64,000 bases of DNA from Brachionus manjavacas (Eukaryota; Rotifera; Eurotatoria; Ploima; Brachionidae), in the NCBI GenBank assembly GCA_019054805.1, contig JAHQIY010000001.1, positions 11,112,501 through 11,176,500 of the forward strand. The letters are read 5' to 3'. A program made the translations under genes and the position numbers. Below are positions 1 to 13,100 of the stretch, piece by piece (position 1 is the first letter of the stretch; each line of letters starts with the position of its first letter). Under the pieces are notes generated by a model. That model saw only the letters and a program-made list of their open reading frames with translations. It did not search any database and was not told the origin of the DNA.

Positions 1-2011
1 ATTCAAGTGAGTTGATCAAATTTTGAAAAAAATGTAATAAAATTTTAATAAAAAAAATTACAGCATGAATATATTGATCCAATTACGAAAATTAACACTG
101 GAGATTTGAGTACTATTGTTATACAACGATTTAATGAAAGATTCATATCACTCCGAGATTATATAAATGGAATAGTAATTTAATAAGTTAAAATCATTTT
201 GCTTAAAATCGATCCAATTTTTTTACAAGACTAAAATAAATGCTCCTTTTCTTAAAAAATACGCCCTGCACCCAAATTTTCAGAAAATTCCAATTAGTCT
301 TATCAAACAAATAACCAAAAAAATTCTAGTCACTCTAAAATTCATTTATTCCAAAGGACTTTTTTATGGTATTCTAAAAATTTACTTTTAAAAATCATAA
401 ATCAATTGTCAATTATCAATTTTAGGCCACTTGCATTCAGGGAATGTTCTAATTGAACAAAATGGGAACACAATTAAGCTCACGGACCTTCCAAATGCAG
501 TTCTTGGACTGCCATGTCTGTATAGATCTTTTGTAGTTGAACAACGCAAGATAACTGTAGTCTTAAACAAGTTTAATAAATAGAGTTTGTATATTTTATT
601 TAATTTTAGAGTATTGAACAAATAGATGTGTATGGTATGGGTCACATTCTATATGAAATGGTATATGGTGCACCATTGATTACTTCAAGTTCTCGAAGAG
701 ATTTTGAAGACTGTGATAATAAGGAATTAAAATCTTTGCTTGAATTGCTTCTATCCGATGATATGCTAGCTAAAAAGACTCTACCGTCAATTGATGAACT
801 TTTAGAAATTCCGTGAGAAAATTAAAAAAAAAAAACAAATAAGAAAATAGTTATTTTATTTTTTATTAGATTTTTTAAGGATACAAATGTTGAAGTCCTT
901 CCTACTTCGTCAATAACAGCTGCTGCGTCCACTTCATCTGCATCAAATAGTAATACAAAGCTATTTGCGTCATCCAAAGTAAAAGAGAGTTTGGTAAAAG
1001 CAAAAGAGTTTATAGAAAAAAGGCTAATTGACGAACAAAGAATTGTAATTTAAAATTTTGAGGAAGATTTTCCATGATAGATTATAATAATCCTATTTTA
1101 AAGATTTATAAATCGAAAAGACAGAGTCAAGCCGAAGCTAAAGTTCTCTCTGAACAAGAGATACGAAAGAGACGAAAGGAAAAAAAAGTCAGATTTAAAA
1201 AATAAATTTTTTTTTATTAAATTTATTTCAATGTATCTTAGAAAGCTGAAAAAGAATCGGCAAATTCACTAGAATTTCCAAGTCGTATGTTTTTTTAAAT
1301 TCTTTAAATTTATTTTTTTTAAATTTTTTGCTAATTTAAATCATTTGTATAAAATTCAGTTTTGCTTGAAAATAGTGATGATTTGTTTGTTTTAAAGTAA
1401 TTTTTTTTAGGTTTAAAATAATATTTAATGTAAAAATTTCACTTTTTTGCATGATATTTCACCATTTTTCTAGTCCATTAATCGGTAAACGCTGAATTCG
1501 TTTTCTAAAGATATCTAACTTTTAATATTAAATAAATTAGATATCTAACTATAACAAATCTAAAATTTACTAATATTTTGCTCGTTCAATTTTTTTCTAA
1601 AACTCAAAAATTAATCTAATATATTTTTAAGCTCAAACTAATCAATCAAGCTTGAAAAAATCAAACAGCAAAATTGATAGAACATCTAATTCAAACCTAT
1701 CAGGTGTTGAATCAATACCCCAAACGCCAACCACACCATCAACTCCCGGAGGACTATTGACACCTGTATCGCCAATAACTGCTCCGCTGTCTCCTCCACC
1801 TCCACCAATTTTATCTTCAGGTCACCCTCCACCTCCTCCGCCGCCTCCTCCAGCTTCTTTGGGTGGCCCTCCACCGCCCCCATCATTGATTAGTTCAACT
1901 CCAACGTGTTCTCCTGATAGATCACAACTACTATCTTCTATTACAAGTTTTAGTAAAGGAGCTTTAAAGAAAACAAAAACTGTTGATAAGTCTGGACCTA
2001 AAATCAAATAA
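1..2011 (+). CDS. PXK: PXK-like PX domain pseudokinase, 3' part
   Basis: Exons 1-6, 64-174, 284-368, 426-556, 610-812, 870-1044, 1104-1187, 1242-1284 and 1632-2011 join in one frame to give 405 visible residues; the 5' end (PX domain and kinase N-lobe) lies outside the window. The visible part starts in the kinase-like domain. The catalytic-loop site reads GHLHSGNVLIEQ and the DFG site reads LTDLPN, the same degeneration as in animal PXK, so it is probably a pseudokinase. Next come the conserved VYGMGHILYEMVYGAP helix, a basic stretch KEFIEKRLIDEQ followed by KRRKEKK-type residues, a proline-rich segment and a WH2-like actin-binding tail (LLSSITSFSKGALKKTKT). The order matches vertebrate PXK, which acts in endosomal trafficking of receptors and binds actin. 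Domain identities are seen in the translation; the trafficking role is family knowledge. An AATAAA lies near 2087. Confidence 0.9.
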
Positions 2012-4458
2012 AATGGAGTATGAAATCAACTAAATATTGTGGCAATCAGAATTAACAGTTAATGAATTTTTAATAACAAGAAATGTTAAATAAAAATTTA
2101 ATTAGTTTGTTGAAATAAGTGATAAATTTTTTTAATTGTTTTAATTTTTTTAGATTGAAATTTAATTCCATCAGATTTTTAAAAAATATTATCATCAAAA
2201 TATTTTGTAATAAATTAAAGTATTTTTATAATTTCCGAATTTAAATACAAATAAAATAAATAGTGTTAATTTAAAAAATATTTTGAATCAAACAATTCTA
2301 GTTTAGAGAATTTTAGATTATTAAGTTGAAAGATAACGCTTTTATTATTAATCGATGAAATCACAATTCATTTTACTTTTAACTAATTGGTTTAATAGAA
2401 TATCATGAAATAATGTAAAATTTAACTTGTCATTAAGACAATCCTAAATTAGTTTATTTTAAGATTAGTAAAAATAGCATTACTGTCACATGATCAATAT
2501 TTTCGAATCAAGAATCAAGTTCTTATTTGATTTTCTTTTAACAATACAGAATATTAATCGGTAAAAAATTTTTGAGTTTCTTTTATTTTGCAAAGCAAAA
2601 ATAGATTTAAAAAGCTTTACTCAATTTTTTTATATTAGTATCAGGAAAATCTATCGTTCAGATTAATTATAACATCATTTAAAAATAATTTTATGATATC
2701 TTCTAAGCATTTTTATGCTCGTTGATTAAATTTTTATTTAATAAAAAAAAATTTTTTGGTGATCAAAATTATTGTTGTCTAAGAAGTTATTCTTGATTCA
2801 TTTCTCCAATTTATTATAAATAATTAACGCTTAATCATTACAAATGTAGGAAATTTTTTTAGAAAAACAAATTTAAAATGACGATTTAAAATAAATTCAT
2901 TAAAATTTGAAAAATGAGTCTTGTTTAATCTTAATAAAAAAAGGTAATCAAACAAATCAATTTGTTCTATGAAAACCACAATTGAAAAAGGAAATTACAT
3001 TTAAAAAAAAATTGTTTTTAATCGGAAATAAAGAAAAAACAGCTATTTATTAGTGCTTTAATAATTAATTTAAAATGAGACAAATAATGTAAATATCTTA
3101 AATAAATATTAGATTCAAAGCAAACAAATATAAAATTAAAATATTATTTCTAATTCTTTAAGCCTTAATAGAGAGTATGTCAGTAACAGCGGTAAATCCA
3201 TGAAAATTATCTTGAAAAAATATTCTAATCTCAAGAATCCTGTAATTTAAAGGAATAAACAAAAAGCAAAGAATTCGATTGAGAATTGAAATTACACAAT
3301 ATATTATTTTTTAATTGAAAACCCAGGAAAGCCGACTTTCAAAGGCAGGTCAAATAAATTCTTTGGCTACCCTAAAATACAATGTTTAATTGAAAATAAA
3401 TGCATATGGAACAAGATAGTTGATTAAAATTAAAAATACCCAAAAAAAATAGTGAAATTGAACTTAAAAATAAATTGAAAAAATTCCTTCTCCATTCAAT
3501 TTCATTGTTCAGTACTTTTTTTAAATAATCAAACTATTTTGAAGCTTGGATTAAGAACTTAAACATTTTTTAAAAACCTATATACTAAATCATAGGATAT
3601 TTTAAAGCATAGACAATAATCTCAAAGGCAGTTTTTGACTAGAGATAGCTAGCGTAAATTAATGTACAATAAATTTATCTATTTTCTAAATTTTAAGTCT
3701 TGAATTAAAGTATTTTTTCAGGATAAATTTTTAGAATTAAATGATAATACGATATCATATACAGCTTACTTTTTAATGATTTGAGGTATTCAACTCTTAA
3801 ATGAAATTTTAAAACATTTTTGACTAGATCATTTTTACTAAATTGAATTTTTTTTATTTTAACTTTTTAAAAAAAATAACCATTCAACAAAAAATTAGAT
3901 ATTGAAAAAAATGTTTGAATTTTAAGAGCTATTTCTTTTCTTTATATTGCATGTTAAGAAACAATTTTCTAAAATATCATTAATTTATTTTCCTTTAATT
4001 TTCCTTTGATTTTTAATTAATAATAAATTTTAAAACCTGGTATTATTTTATTTAATTAATAAATTTGATTTTTATTATGATTAAAAAAAAAAACTAGAAT
4101 TTAAAGTTTTAAGATTAAAGGCGAACTTTAAATTTAATTTCTATTTAATTTTAGTCGAGACCTTTTTAATCGCACTTTTACCATTAAATAGTAAAATCGA
4201 AATTAATTATTTAGAATTAGTGGTATTTAGCTAATAAATTTTAGGTATTTAGATCGTCTTTAATTAGAGTATATAATTGATTTTTTAGTTTAGATTACAA
4301 ACTAAATTGGTATAATCCCTAAAATATTGTTTAAAAGTTAAATATTTTGTTTGAGTTCTATACTAAATCATGTAGAGGAGTAAGATCTGTTTAATTTTGA
4401 TAACTTTAATTTTTGTTGAAATTATCTAATAATATGATAATTATTTTGCTTCAAAATG
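2012..4458. other. AT-rich spacer after PXK
   Basis: No reading frame or exon-like island is convincing here. The sequence is homopolymer-rich AT DNA. The first 100 bases are probably the PXK 3' UTR with a polyadenylation signal around 2087. Confidence 0.6.
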
Positions 4459-4692
4459 GAGCAAATCTGTTTCAACTGGCTCTGTTTATGATAGAAACTT
4501 CTTCAGTTGCCACTGGTTTACTTAAAAAATAACCGAATAATAAGACTTAAGAATGATGGGCGCCTTCAATAAATTATAGGCAAATTTTTTTTTCTAATAG
4601 AAAAACTAACAGGGTTTAAAACTGGTAGCTTTCAGACAACTTAAGCAGTCTCTTTTATTAAAAATAGATAGAGCCGGTTAAAGATTTGCTAC
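4459..4692. mobile_element. Short inverted-repeat element (MITE-like)
   Basis: The left arm begins TGGAGCAAATCTG and runs for about 60 bases. The right end, read on the minus strand, begins TGTAGCAAATCTT and continues with the same blocks (GGCTCT, then a second block ending CAGTTTT or TGGTTT). The arms differ by small indels, so this is an old copy. There is no coding capacity. The target duplication is not clear, so the superfamily cannot be assigned. Boundaries are good to a few bases. Confidence 0.6.
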
Positions 4693-6240
4693 ATTTGTTT
4701 TTATTAAATTTATTTTTTTCGATTTTTTTCTCATTTAGTTAAAGATAACAATTAATTTGTGTATTATTTTGGAGAAAAATGAAATATTTTTCATTTTAGG
4801 TCAGTGAATTTAATTAACCATAAATAGTTACATATATCTGAAAACATTAAAAGCTTCTATAGAAGGGTCTTTATCTAGAAATCGAATAAATGTAATCAAT
4901 AAAGACTCTTTAAGAGAAATTTTTTGATAGAAAGATCGCATTGTCAGCTAAATTAAAATTTTTTAATTTTTTAATATATACAAAAATTAATTTCGTGATC
5001 AAAAGTGGTTATCTAAACTTTTTAAAAAAAATTTGTCAAAAAAATGATTCAATAATTTTGTATATTATTTAACTAAATTTGTTTTTATTAAGACTTTTCT
5101 GAGTATTTTAATTTTCTGATTTGATTCGTCTTCTCCAGATTAAACAAAGACCATAAAATATTTTTCTCAAGCAAAATTTTCTTTATTCATTGGAAAATCA
5201 ATTTTTAAATCCATTAGGGTATTTATTTATTTATTTTATTTTATAAATGCGTCATTTAATATAAATAAAATATGTGATCAGGTTGTCTGTAAAGACAATA
5301 AAGTACTCATTTTTGGTTTTATCCTTAAGGGATATCAATAACGAATGTACTAAACAATAAAGAATTAATTGTTGAGCTTTGAAGGATTACTGCAATTATT
5401 AAGTATTTATCGCTTAAGTGAACTTAAACTTTTATTTCAGAATCAAAGAATGATTATATAAGACCGAGTGGCAAGTACATTTTATTAAATTCAGAGCTGT
5501 TTAAAAATTTTTAAAGAATAAAATGTCGAAAAAGTAGCAATACAGTAAATTTTTTTATAATTTTTGATTCCACAGCTTTTTTGGTAAGAAACTTAAATTG
5601 GTGGTCATTTCATCAGTGGCTTTTTTAGTAACACAATTATTTTACCAAAAATTGTTGTCAAGAAAACTTTAGATGTCTATGAATTTAAATTTGATAAAAC
5701 TAGTACATTTTTGTATCAGCTTAAAAATTGATAAAGTCAAACGAATATAAGAAGAAGAAGTAAATTTATCAATAAAACTCTTAATACAAAAAAAACCTAA
5801 AAGTAAAATTTATTATCCATATTTTATTTTTTTTTTTTAATCTAATAACTTTATATCGCCTTCAAGGCGTCCATTGAAATAAATAAATAAATAAAAATAA
5901 ATTTGAAAAAATCCAAATCTGCATTCATCTCATAAATTTTTGTTCTCGCCATAAGCCAATATATTTTTCATTTAGTCGACTTCCCTTGAATTAATTTTTT
6001 ACTCGATAATATAAAGCAGCGTCAGATATAAACATTATGAATAAAAATTTTAGGTTTTTTAATTATTTCCACAATAAGTTTCACGTAGAATATTGAGAAT
6101 TTACCCCATTTTACAAAAAAATTGAAGGAATTTGTCATTTTTTTTATAATTAAGATTTTTTTATGCCTTATAATTTTAGTAAAAATTTGGTAATAGTATA
6201 TCTGTAACATTTTACATAAATTGCTGTAAAAAAACAAAAA
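4693..6240. other. Spacer with a tail-like repeat
   Basis: No gene was found. It holds a T-rich tract followed by a small hairpin and AAATAAATAAAT tail near 5820-5902 (listed separately) and a second AT microsatellite around 5220. Confidence 0.5.
5851..5902 (+). repeat. Hairpin plus (AAATA)n tail, copy 1
   Basis: A perfect small hairpin CGCCTTCAAGGCG at 5857-5869 is followed within 10 bases by an AAATAAATAAATAAA tail and preceded by a T-rich tract. The same architecture with different hairpins recurs at 8815, 16581, 30988, 35138 and 55667. It looks like the 3' end of a retroposed element, either a LINE or a LINE-dependent SINE. Confidence 0.5.
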
Positions 6241-6242
6241 GC

Positions 6243-7935
6243 GAGACACCACAGTAGTAGTAGAAGTAGTAGTGTGAGCTGTAACACAAAAGTGTGAGAG
6301 CAGTTCATAACTGCACTTTATCAGCTTGCAACATAAGTTTCATTAAATCAAAGTTCCTCAGTATTACATTCTGTAAACTGAACTTCTCCAGGTTTCAGAC
6401 TTCATGTGTCCATCAATTTTGGCCTTAAATTGATTGACCGTATCAGTCCCTTCTATTTCCGAGGGTAAAAGGTTCCAGGTTGTAGCTGTTCGGTTAAGTA
6501 AGAACTTATCCCTCATAGTCCCTCCTTGCTTTTCCCTTGTTATTTGGCTATTGTGTCTCCTGCTTGTCCCCTCACTTACTCCCTCATTCTCTTTGGTATC
6601 TAAATCTACCCTCTCGAACTCTTTCCTTTTCTTATATATTTGTAATAAGTGCCCTCTTTTTCTTCTTGTTTCCATGTCTGTATATACCCGAACTCCTTAA
6701 GTCTATCTTCGTACTCCAATCCTCTTAATTCTTTTACCATCTTAAACGCCTTTTTCTGGGTTCCCTCCGGTTTATTAATTTCACTTCTAGTCATAGAATT
6801 CCATACCGCCGAAGCGAATTCTAAATGCGTTCTGACGAAAGCTGGGTACACTTTTTTAAACAATCCTTTATTTAAAAATTTAAACAGTTTCCTCATTCTA
6901 TCTAAAGCACTGTTAGCTTTAGATACCGCCGCTTCTATTAGTTTACTATGCTTTCCATCACTTGAAACTATATACCCAGATCTTTCTCAGCCTCCGAGTC
7001 CTGCAACCATTCTTTTTCTTCTCCATGTTGAATGTAATATTTGTTTCTTGGATTCATCTTCCCGTAATGCATGCTCTTGCATTTCTTACTGTTTAAGGAC
7101 ATTGACCACTTCTTGCACCAATTATCTATTTCAGTTATATCTGCTTGTAATTCTGATTGTGACATTTCATTCCTGAAATCACTTTACTATCATCAGCGTA
7201 CATCTGCATTATTTTGTCTGACAAGTTATTGATATATATCACGAAATGTAAGGGACCTAATACTGATCCTTGAGGCACACCACTTGTTATATTTCTCAAC
7301 CTTGACTCCGACGTGCCCATAACCACCTTTTGCCTTCTTTAGCTCAAGAATGCCTTGATTCAGTCAAGCAAATTACCTCATATTCCATACGCTCTTAACT
7401 TGATGAGTAGTTTCCTATGTGAAAACTTATCAAAAGCCTTCTCAGAGTCCGTGTATAGTACATCCACCCACTTATTGTACTTTTTGTCTGCGAGTTATTG
7501 ATATATATCACGAAAAGTAAGGGACCTAATATTACCCACGCTCATCGACACTATATGCTGATAATCCAAAAGGTTAGTTACACATGCCTTAAGTTGAACA
7601 AAACCATGCTGTCTTCTAGAGATCAAATTGTAATTGTAAACATGTGCTGTTATCCAATCTCTAACTTTTCCTTCCGTTACTTTACGACATACTAATTTCA
7701 AGGAAACTGGTCTGTAATTTAACGCCTTGAGTTTACTCCCTTTCTTGTACAATGGAAAGATGTTCGCTTCCCTCCATTCATCCGGTGCGTCTCTCTCATT
7801 TAATGATTTGCTGAAAATGACAGAGAGTGCTTTTGACAACTCTTGAGAGCATCTTTTTAATACCATTTGTGTCACCATCGTCTACCGAAAAGACCGAATC
7901 GAATTGTTCATTCAAAATCTCCGCTAATTTTTATT
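6243..7935 (-). mobile_element. 5'-truncated non-LTR retrotransposon (LINE), CR1/L2/jockey-like
   Basis: Minus-strand translations give, in order: a finger/palm segment around 7495-7878 with the ANIFPLYKKGSK and LNYRPVSL motifs; the AFDKFSHRKLL region near 7400; SGVPQGSVLGPL near 7280; the catalytic MYADDSK near 7200; and the C-terminal region down to 6364 (RTHLEFASAVWNS, FLLNRTATTWNLLP). Frames are broken in several places and the 5' end (endonuclease) is missing, so it is dead. The 3' end shows a hairpin GCAGTTATGAACTGC and then an imperfect (ACT)n tail at about 6254-6275. The fragment at 30.0-30.6 kb ends in the same kind of tail, which supports a single family. Confidence 0.88.
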
Positions 7936-10147
7936 TTCAATAATGTAGAATAACTTTTGTTCTTTTGGTGGATATAAAAGATTATATATTTAAATCAAAA
8001 CTTTTAAATTTAACATGTTTATCAAAAAAAATATATATATAAAATAGAAAATATTTATGCATAAAAATGATAAAAGAATTTTTTTTTCAAATAAAAAAAT
8101 TTTGTTCATCAAAGAATTTTTTTCATTCGAATGTTTTTTTCTCTAAAAAAAGTAACTTAAACTATTTTTTTTATTTAACCATTTTTTTCTGTCAAAAAAA
8201 TTCAAATATAGAAAAATTTTCGACAAAAACATTAGCAAGTTTCTATTATTTTTGGTTATCAATATTCTAATGAAATACGCTCAAGTAAAATTGTCTGTTT
8301 TAAGTGACAATTTGCTACCAAATAAAAAATACTACTATTTATTCATTTTTAAGTAAAAAAAAAATAATTGATTAATTTTTTTTTTTTTAAATCAAATTAA
8401 CTTTTTATTATTTAACTTTTAAAATTTTTTCTAATGTTGATGTTAATTTTTTTTTTTAACTTTCATGACGCAAGTGGTGTTTTTTGAAATAAATAATAAA
8501 ATAATTATAATAATGATAAAATTAATTTTTATCTATAATTTAAAAAGAGGACATAGTGAGCTCGAAAAAAGTCTAAATCTCTTGTCGCCGTTACTTAAGT
8601 TTCTTTTTCGCTATTTTTGACCATCAAATAACTTTTAAGGCTTTCATATAATCTCCTATTTCAAAGTTTGACTTTTTTGTTTGTTTGATTTTTTTTGATT
8701 GAGCTTTTTCCAAATTATTGGCACCCTTTATTGAATTGTAAATAATTAAAAAAATTGTTTTATTTAAAAAAAATTTATACAAAAAAGTATCAAATAAATT
8801 TTTTTTTAATATTATCTGAAGGAGCTCTAACTCGGTACAGAAAACAAATAAATAATAAATAAAATAAATCAGAGTTATTTTTAGTATAATTTTTTTGTAG
8901 CATCATTTTTCACATTTGATCATTATTTAAAAAAGGAAAATTTAAGAATTAGAAAATTTATCTCTTGAGTAAAAAATTAATCATTTTTTTTCTCAGGCAT
9001 AGATTAAAATAGAAAAAAATATGAATCGAAATCATGTTGAACCTACCCTCCAGGATAAAACTAATTTTAGCTCTTAATTGATTGTTAGTAAATGAAAAAT
9101 TTAATATCATAAATATCTAATAAACTTTTCGAACAATATTATTTAAAAATTTTCTAGACATTTTCAAGAGTTTGTTTTAATTTGAAGCTTATAAGCCTAA
9201 ATGATTATTTATTTTTGACACTTGGGTTCAATTGACAAACAAAAAACTGCTTACGACCAACTAATTTGTCCATAATAGAGAATCATTTGACGCATTCAAT
9301 TATCTCTTATTTATCAATGCTAAAATGAATTTTTTACACGCTCATTTGGAATCAATAATTAAAAATTATTGGAATTTTGGAGTTTTTGCAAATAAAATTC
9401 TATTCAAATATTGCCGAGTATTTTTCTAGGATATCAATTCATTTGAAATAACTAGCTAAAAAGTAAATTTTCCTATTAATTCCGCTGTCTGAATTTGGCT
9501 TTATTTTTTCCCGATTGGCATTTTTTACAACTTATTTTTCCAATCTGCTATTAATTTTGATTTTGTTTTAAAAACAATTTAACAAAACATTAATAATTAA
9601 CCATTAGATTTTGTTAAAATAGGCTTTAATCATTAAGTAAAAGCGCTAATGTATGTTTATATTTTGGAATTAAATGGCTTGCAATAAATAGATGGATTAA
9701 ATTTTAAATTTTTTGAAGCTTTTCCTTTCAATTATAATCTTTTGATACAGAGTGTATTTTTAATCACAATAAAAAGGAGAAAAATATATTTAACGATATT
9801 AAATTGATTAATTGTTCTGATTTTAAAATGTATACACAAAATTTTAGGAACAAATGCCGATTTAGATATAGAATTTTGGAATGCAAGATACAGTTTTTAA
9901 TCTGATACAAGCCGGAAAAATTCTAGAAGCATAGTTAAAAAGCATAGATAATTTTTTTAATTGAATTCTGCTAAAATTTCAAACTGAAAAACAATCTGAA
10001 ATCGATTTTTTTAAAATTAATTCTAAACTTATTGCATAATATTCAAGATTTAAATTAAAATTGTCTTTGTATTAAAAATTTTGAGATGGTAATTGAATTT
10101 AGTTTAAAAAAGCTTTTTATTTGTTCAAATTTTTTTCTAATTAAAAG
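7936..10147. other. AT-rich spacer before sGC beta
   Basis: No recognisable gene. The first coding exon of the guanylate cyclase (initiator ATG) should lie in this interval if it follows the usual animal structure, but I could not place it. It contains the hairpin-tail repeat at 8815-8868. Confidence 0.5.
8815..8868 (+). repeat. Hairpin plus (AAATA)n tail, copy 2 (CTGAAGGAGC subtype)
   Basis: It begins TCTGAAGGAGCTCTAACTC, a small GAGY/RCTC hairpin, then GGTACAGAAAACAAATAAAT. Two closely related copies occur at 35138-35188 and 55667-55720. The shared block is about 45 bases and is always preceded by T-rich sequence. Confidence 0.65.
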
Positions 10148-13100
10148 TATGGTTTTGTCAATTTTGCATTGGAAGAGTTGGTACTGAGAAATTTTGGTGA
10201 CGAAATTTGGAAAAAAATCAAGTAAACTAAAAATATTTTTTGGCAAACTTTAGATAAAATCTTTGAAGAAAAGATGCAAGTGTTGAAATAGAGGGTCATT
10301 TTATGATCAGAGTTGTTTATGATGATAATATTACATATTCATTAGTAGTCGCAGCATCAAAAATTTTAAGTAAAAAATAAAAATTATTTACAAATATATT
10401 TTATTTTATTTTTTTATTTAAGATCTTCCACCAAATTCTATTCTTGAACTTTTCGGACAATTTTTTTTCGAATTCTGCGTTGAATCAGGCTATGACAAAA
10501 TTCTGTCAGTTCTTGGTTCAACTACAAAAATTTTTCTTGAAAATCTAGATGCTCTTCACGACCATTTAAGCACAATTTATCCAGGTAAAATTTTTAAATT
10601 AAATTCTCATTTAATCTAATCTTTTATTAAATTTCTGGATAGGCATGAATGCGCCTTCATTTAGATGCACAGAAAAATCTGATGGAAGGTTCATTTTGCA
10701 TTACTATTCTGACAGACCTGGTCTAGAATTTATAGTGATCGGCCTGGTAAAAACTGTAGCTCTAAAGCTTCATAAAACCGAGGTAGAATGCAAAATTATT
10801 AAAACAAAAGGTGAAGAAGGATGTGATCATGTTCAATTCGAAATCATTGAAAAAAGTAAAACAAATCTTAAGACCATCAATTTTGTGACACATATAATCA
10901 TGTTTTAATCAAAATAAATCACCAAAAAAATTTATAAAATAATAATTTGTTCAGACAATTGTCCCATCGAAAAAAAATTAAACATAATTTTAAGTTTAGT
11001 TTAAAGTATTGTTTTTTTTTTAATTTTTAAGTTTAAGATATTTACAAAAAATAATTCCAATTAATGAATTTTTTATCATTCAAATCAAGCTTGTTTATAA
11101 GTCACAAGTAATAAATTGTCATGAGCCGATTGAAGTCGAATTATTTGAATGAAAAATGTGGAAAATGTTTGTTCTAGTCGATTACAATTTAAGAAAAGTG
11201 AAATTTTTTAAGAAATAATAAACAAATAGCTTTATAACGGGTATTGAAAAAAGAATGTTCAAAATTTTGACAAGCAAGTATCTAGTGAATTTGTAGGTCA
11301 TTTTTATGGAAAAAAAGTACAATTGGACAAACTCAAATAACCTTTGAACCCAATGCCATAAAAAAAGATTAAAGACTTTTTTAATAATTCTTTATTTCTT
11401 TTTAAGATAAAGTATTAAAAATATATGTAATCTTTATAAAAATGGAAGACAGGTGTGATGAGTAAAGTGTTCTTGGTGGACCTTTTCATTTTAGTTTACC
11501 ACGAAACAACTTGATTTTAAAATGTTCTTAATTGTTTAGGTCTATTAAATATTTGTACAAAATTTGGTTAAATTCGGTCGATAAAAACATACTTTTTTAA
11601 CTTTTCAAAATTTTGAGAATTTTTTTTTGAACACCCGTTATTAAAAGTTTTTTTTAGAGATTAGAAAAATCTTGTTTACGAATACTTTCATTCCAAACAT
11701 AAAATTTCTCCGCTTTGTTAATTCAAGTGCTTTTGGTACAAGTTGGCCAAGTGAATCAGTAACTGAATTAATTGAAAAAATTCTTCAATTTGACCTAAGT
11801 TTATGACTTAAAAGCAAGTTTAATTAAAATTATTTAATATTTAATTTCTTTAATTTTTTGTTTGTTGGAGTCTCATATTAGGTGACTCCATGCAGTCACC
11901 AAACCAGCATCGTCGCGGGGTCACATAATCGACAAGACCCAAATTTTCTGATTTTCTGGCTGAAGAAAGAAATAAAGCCAAATAATTCAGGGAATTTTCA
12001 AAATTTTGGGTCAATGTTTTTGTAGTACCAATTTTAACTGAGCCAAATTGAAGAGTGAAAAGGGTGTTAAAATCTAGACTTAAAAAAAATTTCCTAAAGA
12101 CTTCAACAAACTTTAAATGCAACTTTATTTTTCAATTAAAAATTTTCTGATCACAAAAAAATTCCTTTTTAAATTTAATATTTTTAGTTACAAAAATATC
12201 AAAATCATCATCTCATTCTGGATATGATATCTTTGGTCACACACTCGTCATGACTCAAATAAATAAATCCAATTATTAAAATATTTAAAAAATTTTAAGT
12301 CATTGACTTGATTTGACTTAAGACTTGTGACTTAAAAACAAGTCTATATTTAATCTTTAAAAAATATTCTCTATTTTTAAAAGTTCCTTAACTTTATGAT
12401 CAAAAAAATAAACCATGAAGAAATAAAAACAATGCTTTTTAATCAAAATTAGTAATTTAATTATTAAAATAATTCATGCTACTAATATGATCAGTGGGTC
12501 CAAAATTATCTAACTCTAAAGTTTAAAAAGTAATTATTAATATTTTAGATGAGCTCGTTGACATAAAAGAAAAGAATGTTGATAAAAAAGTCTTTGCGTC
12601 CTTGAGTATGGACAATAAAAAAGTTATGAGTCCAAAGTCTTTTTGTAACGCGTTTCCTTTTCATGTTATTTTTGATAGAAATATGAAAATAATTCAATAT
12701 GGAACATCAATAGGGCGACTAATACCTGAACTAAAAAACATTAATTGCAGGCTTACTGACATCTTTACAATCATTAGACCTCATATAAATTTGGAATTTC
12801 AGCAAATATATTCCCAAATTATGAGTGTTTTCGTACTAGCTCGAAAAAATGATCCCTATGCAAAAAGTAAAAATTTAACTGAGGAAAACTGCACACGATT
12901 CAAAGGACAAATGGTTTACTTGCCAGAAAAACAGCGAATTCTATTTCAATGTTCGCCAGCAATCATGAGTCTAGAAGATTTGTTCAAGTAGATTTTAAAT
13001 TCTTTTAAAAATTGAATTATATATATTTTTTAAGCCGAGGTATGAAAATAAGTGATATACCAATGCATGACGCCAACAGAGATTTAATTTTACTAAACGA

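Noticed and set aside
409-645. 78-residue minus-strand frame
   Set aside because: It lies antisense to PXK exons, whose spliced frame matches the family; it is a shadow.
1652-2011. Independent small proline-rich gene
   Set aside because: It is the last PXK exon: the acceptor at 1630-1631 and the phase join it to the preceding exon, and the WH2-like end matches PXK.
11850-12122. 90-residue minus-strand frame in the sGC beta intron
   Set aside because: No recognisable domain. It is somewhat less AT-rich and may be part of an old element, but nothing supports a gene.
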